Source: RGIG1918 sp964570895 (lineage in GTDB: Bacteria; Cyanobacteriota; Vampirovibrionia; Gastranaerophilales; Gastranaerophilaceae). From it: a DNA stretch of 64,000 bases. The DNA lies in the NCBI GenBank assembly GCA_964570895.1, contig CAZMZD010000002.1:62001-126000 (forward strand), in the 5' to 3' direction. The stretch's first letter is position 1. The number at the start of each line of letters is the position of its first letter. Under the pieces are notes generated by a model, which saw nothing but the letters and a program-made list of their open reading frames with translations, was not told where the DNA came from and searched no databases. The translations under genes and the position numbers were made by a program. This document shows, piece by piece, positions 50,470 to 63,500 of the stretch.

Positions 50470-50712
50470 TTTCATTTTTCTTTCTTTTTCGCTCATTCGC
50501 CGCAAGGAAAAGAAAGAAAAATGAAACAAAAAGAAAGAAACTTCGGCTCTTGTTTAGCTCTTGCCATTTTTCAAATTTTTATCTCAGAAATCGCAGTCGA
50601 GCTTTTGCGAAAAGCTATTTAACAAAAATATGCTTTATGCTTTGCAATTTAAGTTATGGGCGCAAAACCTCTCCGCTTTTTCTGTTTAGTGATAAAAATT
50701 TCAAAAATTAGA
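50470..50712. repeat. Long repeat with 20-bp-stem hairpin and 72-bp invariant core, copy 2
   Basis: Inverted repeat of about 20 bp (50471-50490 / 50506-50525), then the core 50562-50633 identical to 42637-42708. Loop and flanks differ between copies while both the stem pairing and the core persist. Ends close to the MTHFS gene. Confidence 0.85.
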
Positions 50713-50767
50713 CATATGAAATTGTCTTGCCCATAGCCGTAGAGCACCTTCACCCGCGCTGCGCCGC

Positions 50768-51307
50768 TCAACCTTCAGATATAACCCTATCGCAAACAAA
50801 ATCGAAACTTTCGTGCTCAATTTCATCGTCCGCAATCAAATCTTTTGGAATAACCACAATTTTTTCTGCGCGGAGGCTCTTTTGTGCTAAAAACCTGTCA
50901 TAAAACCCGCCGCCATAGCCAAGCCTGTTGCGGAATTTATCCACTCCAAGAGCTGGCACAAAAATTAAATCAAGCTTGCTAAGCTCTTCTAGCGCTTCGC
51001 AAACAGGCTCCATAACGCCAAATTTACATGCGCGAAGTTCATCTTCCGGCGCAAATTTGCACGCTTCAAGCTCAAGCCCATTAATTCTTGGCAAGTAAAA
51101 AGTTTTATCTTTATGTTTTGCAAGCGCAAGCAAATTCACCTCTTCTTCTTTTGGGTGAAAAAGCATAATATGCTCCGCTTCCTTGAAAAAATCAGACGTT
51201 TCAATTTTCGCTACAATACTTTTTGAAATATCAGCAATTCGCCCTTTTAAAAAGAGCTCGTGCCGTATTTTTTTATTTTGTAGTCTTAATTCTTTTTTAT
51301 TTACCAC
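50768..51307 (-). CDS. 5-formyltetrahydrofolate cyclo-ligase
   Basis: MTHFS family (YgfA/Fau): ATP-dependent conversion of 5-formyl-THF to 5,10-methenyl-THF, returning a stored folate to the active pool. 179 aa. N-terminal KKELRLQNKKIRHEL (basic ATP-side helix), FHPKEEEVN near 50-58, FVPALGVDKFRNRLGYGGGFYDRF near 116-139 (the signature GYGGGFYDR). GTG start at 51307 with GGTAA upstream. Alone, downstream of the giant GLUG gene; 51308-51564 between them shows no gene or clear terminator. Confidence 0.92.
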   Translation of the reverse strand: MVNKKELRLQNKKIRHELFLKGRIADISKSIVAKIETSDFFKEAEHIMLFHPKEEEVNLLALAKHKDKTFYLPRINGLELEACKFAPEDELRACKFGVMEPVCEALEELSKLDLIFVPALGVDKFRNRLGYGGGFYDRFLAQKSLRAEKIVVIPKDLIADDEIEHESFDFVCDRVISEG

Positions 51308-51564
51308 TAGTTACCAATACTTGTGCATATCTGTTGCTTTCTAATATTTTACTGCAAAGATACGCGATTGGGTTTTGTGAAAACAAAAATTTCTTGCTAG
51401 AATACCTTTTTGCTTTATTTTCTTCTTGCAATAAATTTTGCTTCAACACGTAATTTACAAAGCATTCACTATACATAAATTCTATCCTTCCTTACATATT
51501 AATTAAAAAAATATGCAAGCAAAGATTGCCCTGTTTTATAAAATATTTACAAAACTTTTACAAT

Positions 51565-54500
51565 TTATGATTTTGAAGAAAGCCCGCTGCCGCCGCTCCA
51601 AGATGAACCGCTCAAGCCCGAGGTCGTGCCGGAGAGCAAGTTTGTCGGGAAGCCCATCATATTCAGTATATTTGCGATATCTGAATTGCCTTTTTTATCT
51701 GTAAGCAATGCACTTTGAACAACTTCCATCAGCGCTTGAACAAGGTCTGTCACGGTGCTGTTGAATTGTTTTCTGTCGATGTTTGATGTTCTGTATGTTT
51801 GTTTTAGTGCCCCTGTGCCAGATGAGCTTGACTCTGATGAGCTGCCGCCTGTTAGAAGTGCCATCAATCTTGCTTGTTTTGTTTCGACTTCTTCTTGCTT
51901 CATATCGATATAAGATTGTTTGCCAAGAATTGCGCTTCTCAAATCTTCAAGTATAGCAAGGTTGCGAGCCTTAATTTCTTCTATGTCGTTACCTGATATC
52001 ACGTCAAGCGTTATATCTTCGCCGAACACGCCGTCTGTTATGCCGTCGTTATCCACATCGACACCAATTTTTAATGAGAAGCCTGTATCGAATTCGATTT
52101 GATTATCAGCTTGATTATCAGGCAACACTTGCCCTTTGAAGTGTGTGCCGTATGTTTTCTTGTCGCCCAATTCAAGGTTATCTGAAACAGCTTGTTTTTC
52201 AGTAGGCGTTAAGCTTGCGTTTGCTGAAACATTACCTGTAAGCACAGGGTTTTGAAGTGTTAATACTTTATATTCGCCTGTCGGGTTGCCGTTTTCATCA
52301 AGAATTTCGCTGTAAATTTCATATCCGAATGTCCAATGTGAATCAGCCCCTTCAAGAATAACTGTTTCGCCGTTTTCGTTCACTGTGCTATTAAGAATTG
52401 ATTTCAAGTTGTCAACTTCTCTAAACCAAGCATCGCTTTGAGCGCCGTTTTTTAAAACATTATCTTTGTAAACGCCGTTAACAAAATTGAGAACAGTTCC
52501 GTTTGCGCCGGATTGAATGCCTAAACCGCTGACATCGCTGAATGAATTTTCTTGAACTGCATAAGCGTAGTTTGGAGATTTGCCGGAGGCATAATTTTCA
52601 GCCGTGTTGAGTGATAAGTATGAACCGGATTTGATGTTGCCTATAAATGCGCCGCGGTTGCCTGCTGTTGCCCTCACTTGGCTCTTAGAGAACACATTGT
52701 AAATGTTCACTGCATTTGCTTCAGAGTCGCTTTCAATGTAGCCCACAAAGCCGCCGTATGCGCCACTTGTATTATCTCCAAGAACATCGCCTGCGGAGTA
52801 TGAATTTCTAATTGTTGTGTTATTTCCAACAAAACCTGCAAAACCACCTGCATAGGTGCTTCCTGTAACAGCGCCTGTTGCATAAGAGTTTTCAATGATG
52901 GCGTTATTAACTAAACCCGCGACGCCGCCTGCAATTTGTGCTCCTGTAACATTTGCAGTCGAGAAGCTGTCCGAAATTGTGCTGCCACCGAATAGGTTGC
53001 ATACAATACCACCTGCGGCTGCACCTGTAACATTTCCGCTTGCAGAGCAACCTATTATTGTAGTGTTGTTGGCGCCAGAAACAATGCCACCTGCACTACC
53101 AGAGCCTCCTACTATATTTGCGTTCACTGATGAGCCAACAATTTTGCCACCTGTAGCACTGCCTACGATACCGCCTGCAGTATCTTGACCGTAAATTGTG
53201 CCTAAATATTCAACATAATTATCGACCGTGTTGCCGCTTTCATCTGTTGTTTGGAAGTTTTTAACCCCTGCTTTCACGCTGCAACCGGAAATTGTGCCAT
53301 CTGACATTGCGCCCACAATGCCCCCTGCTTGTATGTTACTTGAAATTGTGCCATCTGCTTCCCAATTATCAGGGTCGGTTTCATCTGTTGCGCCATCTTT
53401 TAATTTAACACCGAATTGATAAGAACAATTTGTTATTTCGCCACTTTCAAATCTGCCTGCAATTGCGCCTGCAAATGTAGTCCCACTCGAGCCTACAATG
53501 TTACCCGAAACAGTGACATTTGAAACTTTCCCGCCATCAATTGTTCCTGCGATAGCGCCTATTTCATGTTTATTGCTATTGTTAATATTCACATCTTTCA
53601 AATTCAAATTGCAAACGGTGCCTGTTAATTTTTCAAACAAGCCTTGTTCGCCGTTTAGGTTAGAAATTGTAAATCCGTTACCGTCAAGAATTCCTGCAAA
53701 TTCAGCGTACGCGCTCCAAGTGCCTGATAATTCAATATCGTTAAAGAGCATTATATTTTCGCCTGCCGTAAGCGCTGCAATAAGTTCAGCTTCTGTTCTA
53801 ACAACTGCGTAGCCTGCTTCGCGCGCTTCAGCTTCTGTGATTAAATTTACGCCCACAAGTTCAGAATATTTATCTGCAACATCAGCATTTTTATCTGTGC
53901 TAAAGTTCCAATCATCGCCAACAATTGACTTTAAGTTATCTCTATTTGTGAACCAATCAGCAGATTGCATAAAGTTCATTGAAGCAAGTTCTTCGCTTGC
54001 GCCAGCTCCTATGCCACATGTGTTTTGAACGGCAGTTAAGCTTCCGTTGTTGATTTGGTCAAGGAATGCGCAGTTTGTAATTGTTGAGCTTGAGTTAATC
54101 GAGCCAACAAGTGCGCCGATGTATATCGGATTATCAACCGTGCTTATGCTATCTGTTGTGACAGTTCCTGCAAAGTAGCTGTTTGAAAGTTCGCCTTTGT
54201 TTGATGAAGTATTATCACCAAACGAACCTGCAAGCCCACCGATGTAGTTTGTGCCTTTAACTGTACCTGTCGCGAAGCTGTTTGAAATGCTGCTATTCCA
54301 ACTATTGTAGCCGTTACCGATAATGCCGCCTACGTAATTGTTGCCTGTCACATTTCCTGTTGTGTACGAATGAGCTATTGTGTATTCGGTTGATGTACCA
54401 ACAATTCCACCAACGTTGTCGTTACCTGAAACATTACCTCGAACGATGCAATTGCTAAATGTTCCGGCTACTGACCCGCCAATTCCGCCAACGGAATTGT

Positions 54501-57500
54501 TACCTGTAACATTTCCTAAAATTTCGCAGTTTTGAATTTCTGCCCATATCATTGTTGCGCCGAGGATACCGCCTGTGTAATCAGCGCCCGTAACCGTCAC
54601 ATCAGATTTAATGTTTTCTGCTTTAATTCCATTAATTACATAGCCTATAACACCACCCACGTAATTACCTGTGCCTGTTACGCTTCCTGAAAGTGTTATA
54701 TCTTTAAATGTTGTTGTGCCGTCTTGAGTGCTACCTAAAACTAAACCAACGTATGAAGTACCACTCACTGTGCCATCAATTGTGATGTTTGTAAATGTTG
54801 CTTCGCCGGCATCGCCTGCAATAAAGCCAACAGCACTTCCGCCTGAAACAGAGCCTGTTGCCTTTATGTTATCAAACGTTACTTTGTATCCATAATTTGC
54901 AATTGCGCCAACATGATTTTCGCTTGTTGAAATATTAACATCTTTCAAATTCAAGTTTTTAAATGTTGCGCCTTCTGTGGCAAAGTTAATCATTGCGCGG
55001 TTAATGTTTGAAACCGTAAATCCGTTGCCATCGAATGTTCCGCTGTAACTTGCAACTGTGCTCCAGCCGCCAACAATGTCGTTCATATCAATGTCTGCAA
55101 AGAGCATTACATTTTCGCCGGCATTAAGTGCGTTTTGAAGTTCAAGCGCAGATTTAACAACTGTGAACCCTTGTGCCTTAGCTTCAGCCTCTGTTATGCC
55201 GTTTACGCCGACTGTTTCTGTAACTGCGGTTCCAAGTTCGCCTGCGGTACTATCTAAAATTGCAAAATCCCAAATGTTATCATCGTCGCCTGCTTTTAAT
55301 ATGCTTCCAATGTTTTCTGTTTGCGTGAACCAAGCGGCGTTGTGTACTGCTTTTGCTTCTGCGGATATGTTTGAATTAGCGTCAAGAGCTAGTTCTGCGC
55401 CGCTTCCTATGCCATGAGTGTTTTGAACCATTCCGCTATTTTGATTTACAAACGCATAGTTAGATAATGTGCAAGCGCTTGAGATTGTGCCAATAAATCC
55501 GCCTGCAATGCCTATATTTGTGCTCACTTGAGAAGTTGAGAATACGTTTTGAATTGTTCCGCCGTCCACTGTTCCTGCAAAGCCGCCAAATACAGAGCTT
55601 GAAGTTGCGCCACCGTTTGCAATTACGGAACCTGTGCAATATGAGTTAGAAATTGTGTTGTTTGTTGATGTGCCGATAAATCCGCCACCTATGCCTGCCG
55701 CTGATATATCGCCTGTTGCCCAAGAGTTTTTAATTGTCGTATTTAGAGCTACACCCACAAGCCCGCCGACGTCATAACCTGTAACACTGCCTGCTGCCCA
55801 AGAATTTTCAATTGTGCTGTTTGATATAGAACCTGCAAGTCCGCCGACATTTATAGATCCTGACACATTTGCGCTTGACCAGCTTGAATTTATATTTATA
55901 TTGTTACTGTTGCCAACAAGCCCACCTGTGCAATCTCCGCCTGTGACTGTGCCAAAAGCAAAGCTATTGCTTATAGTCATATTATCGTTATCTTCCGCAT
56001 AGCCAACAAGCCCGCCTGTGCAATCTCCGCCTGTGACTGTGCAATCTACATAAGATTTTTCAATAGTGATTGTAGCTCCATAAATATGCCCAATAAGCCC
56101 GCCTGTATTGTTGCCGGTGCCTGTAACGTTACCTGTTTGACAAACGTTTGTGAATGCGCTCGGATCAACAACCAAGCCCACAATACCGCCCACGTTTCCG
56201 CTGCCTTGAACATTTGCGCTTGATGTAACATTTTCAACCGTTATGTCGTCTGCCTCTCCTGCTAAAGCACCTATTTCCGAACCGCCTATAACACTGCCTG
56301 CAAGTTCGATATTTTTAAATGTTGAATTATCGGTATATCCTGCAATAAGCCCTGCTGAGCCGTAGGTTGATGAAATATTACCTGAAACTTTGATGTTTTC
56401 AAATGTTGTGCTGTTTGCAGCACTAACAAGCCCGCCTACAAGATCACGAGTTGAATTATTATTTGTAATATTTATATTATCCAATGTCAAATTCTTAAAC
56501 GTTGCGTTATGTGTCATTGCGAATAATCCATTTTCGCCCGTGATATTTGAAATTGTAAATCCGTTACCGTCAAATGTGCCTGTGTAGTTGTATATTGCAG
56601 TCCAAGTGATGTCTAATTCATCTAAATCAGACATATCAATATCGTTGAAGAGCATTATGTTTGCAGCATTTCCGCCTTCTTTGTTTAATGCTTCCCAAAG
56701 TTCTTGTGCGTTGTGAACAATTGTGAAGCCTGCGTTTTTCGCTTCATTTTCAGTAACAGCATTTATGCCCACGCATTCTGTTAATTTGTCAGATAGCATA
56801 CCGTCTGATGTCACATGCATATTCCAAACGTTATTGCCTTCTGTGCCTAAAATTGAATTTACATTCAACGTGTTGCTGAACCAATCTTTTTCTTTTTCAG
56901 CGGCAAGAAGTTTTCCTGCAACGGTTGCCGTGTCTGCAACATAAGCTATACCGTAAGTTCCTTGAACGCCTTCTGTCATCTGTTTTTCAAATGCGTAATT
57001 TGAAACATTTAATTCTGCGTCTTCATCAACTTTGCCAATGAACCCACCGCGCGTGCCAGCTGTTGCTGTGATTTGCGAAGCTGTGTATGAATTTGCAATG
57101 GCAGTTGGGTTAGTGAGCCCGCTTCCTGCGCCAATTGTTCCGATAAAGCCGCCGAACACAGAATCAGTACTTGCGCCACTTCCTGCGTTCACTGTTCCTT
57201 CAGAGAACGAATATGTGATCTCACTGCTTGCCGCAAAGCCTGCAAAACCGCCCACGTTGTTGTTCCCTGTCACGCTGAAGCCTGTTTGACCTTTAGATTT
57301 CAAATATCCAGCGAAGCTGTTTGAAATCTTAGCGCCTTGGGCCTTGCCCACGAAACCGCCAACATTTGTGTCACCTGTAACAGAGCCTGTTGCGTATGAA
57401 TTTGTAATAATTGTGTTGCCGTATGTGCCTGCAGTTGCTTGCCCAACAAAGCCGCCGACACGTTCTTCCCCTTGAACATCAGCATTTGCCCAAGAAGAGT

Positions 57501-60500
57501 CAACTGTAGAATTAGCAACCACGCCTGCAAAGCCACCAACATTATTTTTGCCGATAACTGAAACTGCGCCGCCATTAAGCCCTGTTGCATAAGAATTTGT
57601 TATTGTTGAACTTCCTGCAACGCAACCTGCAAACCCGCCAACTTGGTTTCTGCCTGTCACGTCCATATAAGAAACAGAGTTTTCAACGGTTGCTTTGCTC
57701 ATATATCCTGCAATGCCACCTATAAATATACCTGTGGAATTAACACTGCCTTTTGCGGTTGCATTTTTAATGCTTGAATTTGTTGTTATTTTGCCCACGA
57801 TACCGCCAGCGTGGCCTATTGCTGTGCTTGTTGCTGTAATTTCGCCATCATACAACACATTTTCAATGGTTACGTTTGTTGTTGCTGTTCCTGCAATACC
57901 GCCAACATTGTCATAGCCTGTTATTTTAGATGTTGAATAAGCATTTGTTATTTTTGTGATAACTTCTGTTCCGCCATTGTCTTCTGCTGTTGTGCCTGAA
58001 GCTCTACCAACAATGCCTGCAGTGTAGCCTTTGCCTGCAATTTCGCCACTTGATGAAACGTTTGATATAATGCTGTTTTCAGCTTTGCCTGCAACCCCTG
58101 CAGTGTAGTCAGCACCTGTGATGTTTCCTGTTGAATACGAATTTTGAATTGTGCTTGCGTTAGCATAACCAACGATACCTGCAGTGTAGTTGCCTGTGCT
58201 TGTTATATCGCTTGTTGAATAAGAATTTGAAATCGTAGTGTTTTCTGCCCAGCCAATAATACCTGCCGTATATTCATCCCCTGTGATTATGCCTGTTGAT
58301 TTTGCATCATGAAGCGTGAGCGTTGAGCCATCCACAGAAGCGATGTATTTACCAATCACGCCTGCTGTATATTTGCTTCCTGAAATTTGCGCGTCGGATG
58401 AAATTTCAAAAATGCTTATATTGCCTGTGTTTGAGCCTGAAATTAAGCCAATTAAGCCGGCAACCCCTTCAGCGCCTGTGATTGTGCTATCATTTGAAAT
58501 TTGAATTGTGCCAATTTCAATGTTGCCTGTGCCTTCTTTTTCAATTGAGCCGATGAATCCGCCAATATTGTTTGCGCCTTCTAAAACAGCTTTAATTGAA
58601 ATAGAGTTTGCAAAAGTGATGTTGTCTGCGCTCTTGCTCTTCATTCCGCCCACAACACCGCCGATGTTACTGTATTTTTCATTATTTGCGCCAAACATTT
58701 GAACATTAACAGTTGCAAATTCAATTTTGCCGTCTTCCATATAGCCTGCAACGCCGCCTGTGTAGTCTTCGCCTGTGATTGTGTTCACAACTTTGATGTT
58801 TGCAAATTCAACATTGTTTGCGCTTCCTGCCACGCCGCCTGTTTTAGAAGCACCTGAAACTGTTCCTGTCACAGTTACATTTGAAATTTTGCCGCTTCCG
58901 CTAATTTCGCCTGCGATACCGCCTGTTTCAGAAGCGCCTGAAATTATGCCTTCAAAAGATACGTCGTTTATATTTGCAACATTTGCACAGCCCACAACGC
59001 CGCCTGTGCAAACCCAATTGTTTGTAATATTTCCTGTAATTCTTATTTTGTTTGCGTTTAGCGTGCCATCGCTTGTGCCCACAACGCCGCCAAGCCCAAC
59101 GCTATCCCCTATGATAGTTCCTTCCATAAGAACGTTTGTTATGTTCAAGTTGCTATTATTTTGTTGACCAACTAAACCGCCAATAGTGTTGCCGCTGCCG
59201 GAAAGTGTCGTGCTTGATGTTACATGAACATTTTTAATTGTCGCGTTATCTGCTGTGCCCGCAACGCCACCAATGCCACCAAGAGCATTGCCGCCTGAAA
59301 TGCTAGCGGAAATTGTTGCATAAGAAACTTCGCCGCCTGTCATTATTCCTGCAACGCCGCCTGCGGAGCCTGAAACAAGTGCAATTGCGCCTTTTACGGT
59401 AACTGTCGTGAAGTCAGAGTTTGTTGCGCTTCCTGCAACTCCGCCAACTGCTTCGTTACCTGTCACATTCACATTGCTTGTGATTTTTGAGAAGTTGCTG
59501 TTTTCAACAGTTCCAACTAAGCCGCCAACGGTGGCGTTACCTGTCACAGAGCCTGAAGCTGTGATATTTGTGAAGGTTGCATTGCTTGCGCTATCTGCAA
59601 TTGTGCCTTTTCCTGATGTCACATTTGCGCCTGAAATTGTCAAGTTGCTAACGTTTGCCCCTGCGCCCATATTGCCAAGCAAGCTTCCGCCCTTGAGCCC
59701 TGAAATTGTTTTGCCGTTGCCTGCAAATTCGTTTGTATATGTGCCCGTCACTTGCCAATCAGAAATTGAGCTTAAGTTAACATCTGCAAAGAGCATAATT
59801 TTCTTGTTTGCAATAATTGCATCGCGCAATTGTTCCGCAGTTTCAACAACTGTGTATCCTTGCGCAATGGCTTCTGCTTTAGTAAGCCCAATTGTGCCGT
59901 CTGTGCCGCCTGTTGCGCCTGTTAGCACATCTTCTGCGGCAGATACTGTATTAGAGCCTGCAAAGTTCCAAATTTTTGCTTCGCCTTCTGCAATTCCTGC
60001 ATTTAAGATGGTATCAAGCGCAGCAGTGTCGTTGAACCAATTAATATCGTGCGAATAGTTGTTTGATGTGTCATCTGATGAGCCTATGCCGTCGTAGTTG
60101 CGAACATTTGAATTTGTTTGTTCGAGGTATGCGTAGTTGGCAGGGATGAAATAAATGTAATCGCAGTCATTATAAACGCCAATAAATCCGCCAACATTAT
60201 TGTTTGTTGTTGCAACAACTGTGGATTTTGAAACAACATTTTCGATAAATAAGGCTTCGCCCCAACCAATAAACCCACCAACATCTTCTTTGCTTGAAAC
60301 AATTCCGCCTGTGGTTAAGTTAGCGTAGCTGTGGTTAATTGTGGCGAGCACTCCATTGCCAATAAATCCGCCGACATTGTTTGTGCCTGTGACATTTCCT
60401 TCGGAGAAGCTTGAAGTTATAGTTCCACCTGAAACTCTACCTATAAACCCGCCAACGGTGACTGTGCCTTCAACGTTCATACAAGCTGAAGAGTTTGAAA

Positions 60501-63500
60501 TACTTGAACCCGAAAAGTCAAGGATACCTGCAAGCCCGCCGACGTTGTTTATGCCTTTGATGGTGCCTGTTGAGTGCGCTTCTCTAATTGATATGGGAGT
60601 TGTATCGTAATTTGTTTCGCCAACAATGCCGCCTGCGTTACTGCCCGTGGTTTCAATGTTTCCGTTAAAGTATACGCCTTCAAGAATTGCACTATTGGTT
60701 ATAAATCCAACAATCCCGCCAGTTGTGCCCCCTGCTGTTATATCAGCATTCACAACTGCATTATAAACACTAGAACTTTCTAAAGTGCTAACGACGCCGC
60801 CTGCGCCATTTGCGCTTGTGATAGTTCCTTCAAATTTCACATCTCTAATCATTGAATTTTGTGCACATGAAACAATGCCGCCTGCTTCTGTTTCTGCGCC
60901 TGTCGATGTCACATTACCTTTAAAGTTTACGTTTGAAATTGTTGCGCTTGTAACTAATGTTGCCATGCCGCCTGCGGCTTGTGAGCTTTCAACATTTCCT
61001 GAAATGTTCACATTTTCAATCGTTCCGCCTGAAATTGAGCCTGCGATTGCGCCAACATTTTCCGTGCTTGAAATGTTCACATTTTCTAAGTTAAGGTTTT
61101 TAACCGTTCCGCTTAATTCAACAAACAAACCTTGCGTGCCTTCGAGGTTAGAAATTGTAAATCCGTTGCCATCAAACGTGCCACCGTAGCTTGAAATGCC
61201 TTGCCATGAATCAAATTCAGACATGTCAACATTGCCAAAGAGCATTACATTATAGCCATTTTTAAGCGCCACTTTGAGCTCTTTCGCAGTTTTAACCACA
61301 GTGTAGCCAGCGCTTGTTGCTTCAGCTTCAGTTAGCCCGCTTGTGCCAACTGTATACATTGAATTATTTAATTCAATTGATGTACCCACCACGCCATCGA
61401 AATTCCAAGGCGAAGCGCCTGTTATGTCTGCGTTTAATATGCTCTTCAAGTTTGCAGAGCTTGTGAACCATTCCGCATCTTTGAAGGCAAGGTCGTTTAA
61501 GCCTGTAAAAGTCATATTATTTGATTTATTTCCTATGCCATCTGAGCTTAAATCGTCTTGATATTTAAAAGCATAGTTAGAAAGGGTGAGCACGTCGCTA
61601 TTTTCGCTTAATTGGTTCGTAATGCCGACAATGCCACCAATAAGCCCATTATAACCACTTATAGTGCCTGTTGAGTAAACATTTTTGATTGTGTTTGTGC
61701 CGGCAGCCATACCCACGATTCCGCCTGCGCCAAAATGCCCGCCCGTTATATTTCCTGTTGAATAAGAGTTTGAAATTGTGCTATTTGACATGCTTCCAGC
61801 AATGCCACCTGCATTAAGGTCTGTTGTTACGTTGCCTGTTGAATATGCGTTTTGAATTGTGCCGTTAGACAAAGACCCTGCAATGCCACCCACGTCGCCA
61901 TCAGAGCTTGTCACATTGCCTGTCGAATAAGCATTTTTAATCGTGCTATTTGTGCCTTCACCCACAATGCCACCGACTTTGTTCTCCCCAGTGATATTTC
62001 CTGTTGAGTATGTGTTTGTAATTGTTGCATCATAGATGATCCCCGCAATACCACCAGCTATATATGAACCATTTATAACACCTGTTGAATATGCGTTTTC
62101 AATATTGCCTGTGATATCCCCCGCAATACCGCCTGTGCTTTGTCCGCCTGTTATGTTTCCTGCAGAATATACATTTCTAATATCGATACTGCCACTACTA
62201 TTTCCAACAATACCGCCTGCGCCTGTGAATCCTGTTATATCACCTGTCGAATAAGTATTTTCAATAGTGCCACCCATTAAACCCGCGATACCGCCTGCGT
62301 AACCGTTATTTGAGGTTATAATTCCTGTTGAATAAACGTTTTCGATATTCCCGCTGCTGAAATGCCCTGCAATGCCGCCTGCGTCGCCATCAGAGCTTGT
62401 CACATTGCCTGTCGAATAAGCATTTTTAATCGTGCTATTTGTGCCTTCACCCACAATGCCACCTGCATAATTCATACCTTCCACATTTCCTGTCGAATAA
62501 GCATTTGTTATGTTGCCGTAAAAAATTTCGCCTGCAATTCCACCTGCACAATTAGCGCTACTATAGATATGGCCTGTTGAATAAACGTTTTCAATGTTAC
62601 CTGCAATTTTAGCTGCAATACCACCTGCGAAGCCTGCGCCTTCTGTATAACCTGTAGAATATGCGTTTGTGATATTGCCATTGATTCTGCCTGCAATACC
62701 GCCTGATTCCGCAGCGCCAGTGGTTACGCCTGTAGAATATGCGTTTGTGATATTGCCATCGATTCTACCTGCGATACCGCCTGCGCTACTATACCCTACA
62801 ACGGTGCCTGTTGAGTATGCATTTGTTATACTTCCTGTGCTATAGCCCACAATTCCGCCTGCAAGACCGGTTTCTGATGATATTATATCCCCTGTTGAGC
62901 TTACAGCTTCAAATGTGGTATTATCCCCTTTGCCCACAATTCCGCCTATGAATGAATAGTCAACAGTACCAGCTAATTTCATATTTACGCTTGACGATAC
63001 ATTTTTAAACGTCGAATTATCTGCCCAGCCAATAACGCCACCAGCGCCAAACTCGCCCGAACTGCTGCTTGTAATGTTCACATTTCCCGAAACTTTCACG
63101 TTTTCAACCGTGCAGCTGCTTGCAAGGTCTGCAAGTGCGCCAACGCCTTCTGTTGCGGAATTATTTTCAATGTCCACATTTTTTAAATTTAGATTTTTTA
63201 CAGTGCCGGTTAAGATGTGAATTATCCCCCCCGTTCCTTCGAGGTTCGAAACAGTAAACCCGTTGCCATCGAATGTGCCGCCGTAGCTTGAAACTGTGCT
63301 CCAGCCGCCTGCGAGTTCAGATAGGTCAATGTCGTTAAAGAGCATAACGTTTTTGCCTGCTGAAAGCGCGCTTTGGAGCTCTTGCGCAGTTCTTACAACT
63401 GTGTAGCCATCTGCAATTGCTTTCGCTTCTGTAGTTTCATGTATGCCCACAATTTCTGCCACATCAGCGTTATCAAGAAGTTCAATTTTGCCTGTTTGCT

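Noticed and set aside
41829..51564. Insertion sequences or a genomic island with integrase
   Set aside because: No transposase or integrase frame, no tRNA and no matching flanking direct repeats were seen; the repeats look like non-autonomous elements.
57000..61600. Several long plus-strand reading frames opposite the GLUG gene, e.g. 59408-60058 and 58775-59167
   Set aside because: They encode Pro/Ala/Thr-rich low-complexity products that are simply the reverse complement of GLUG codons; no ribosome sites, no promoters, frame follows the repeat period.
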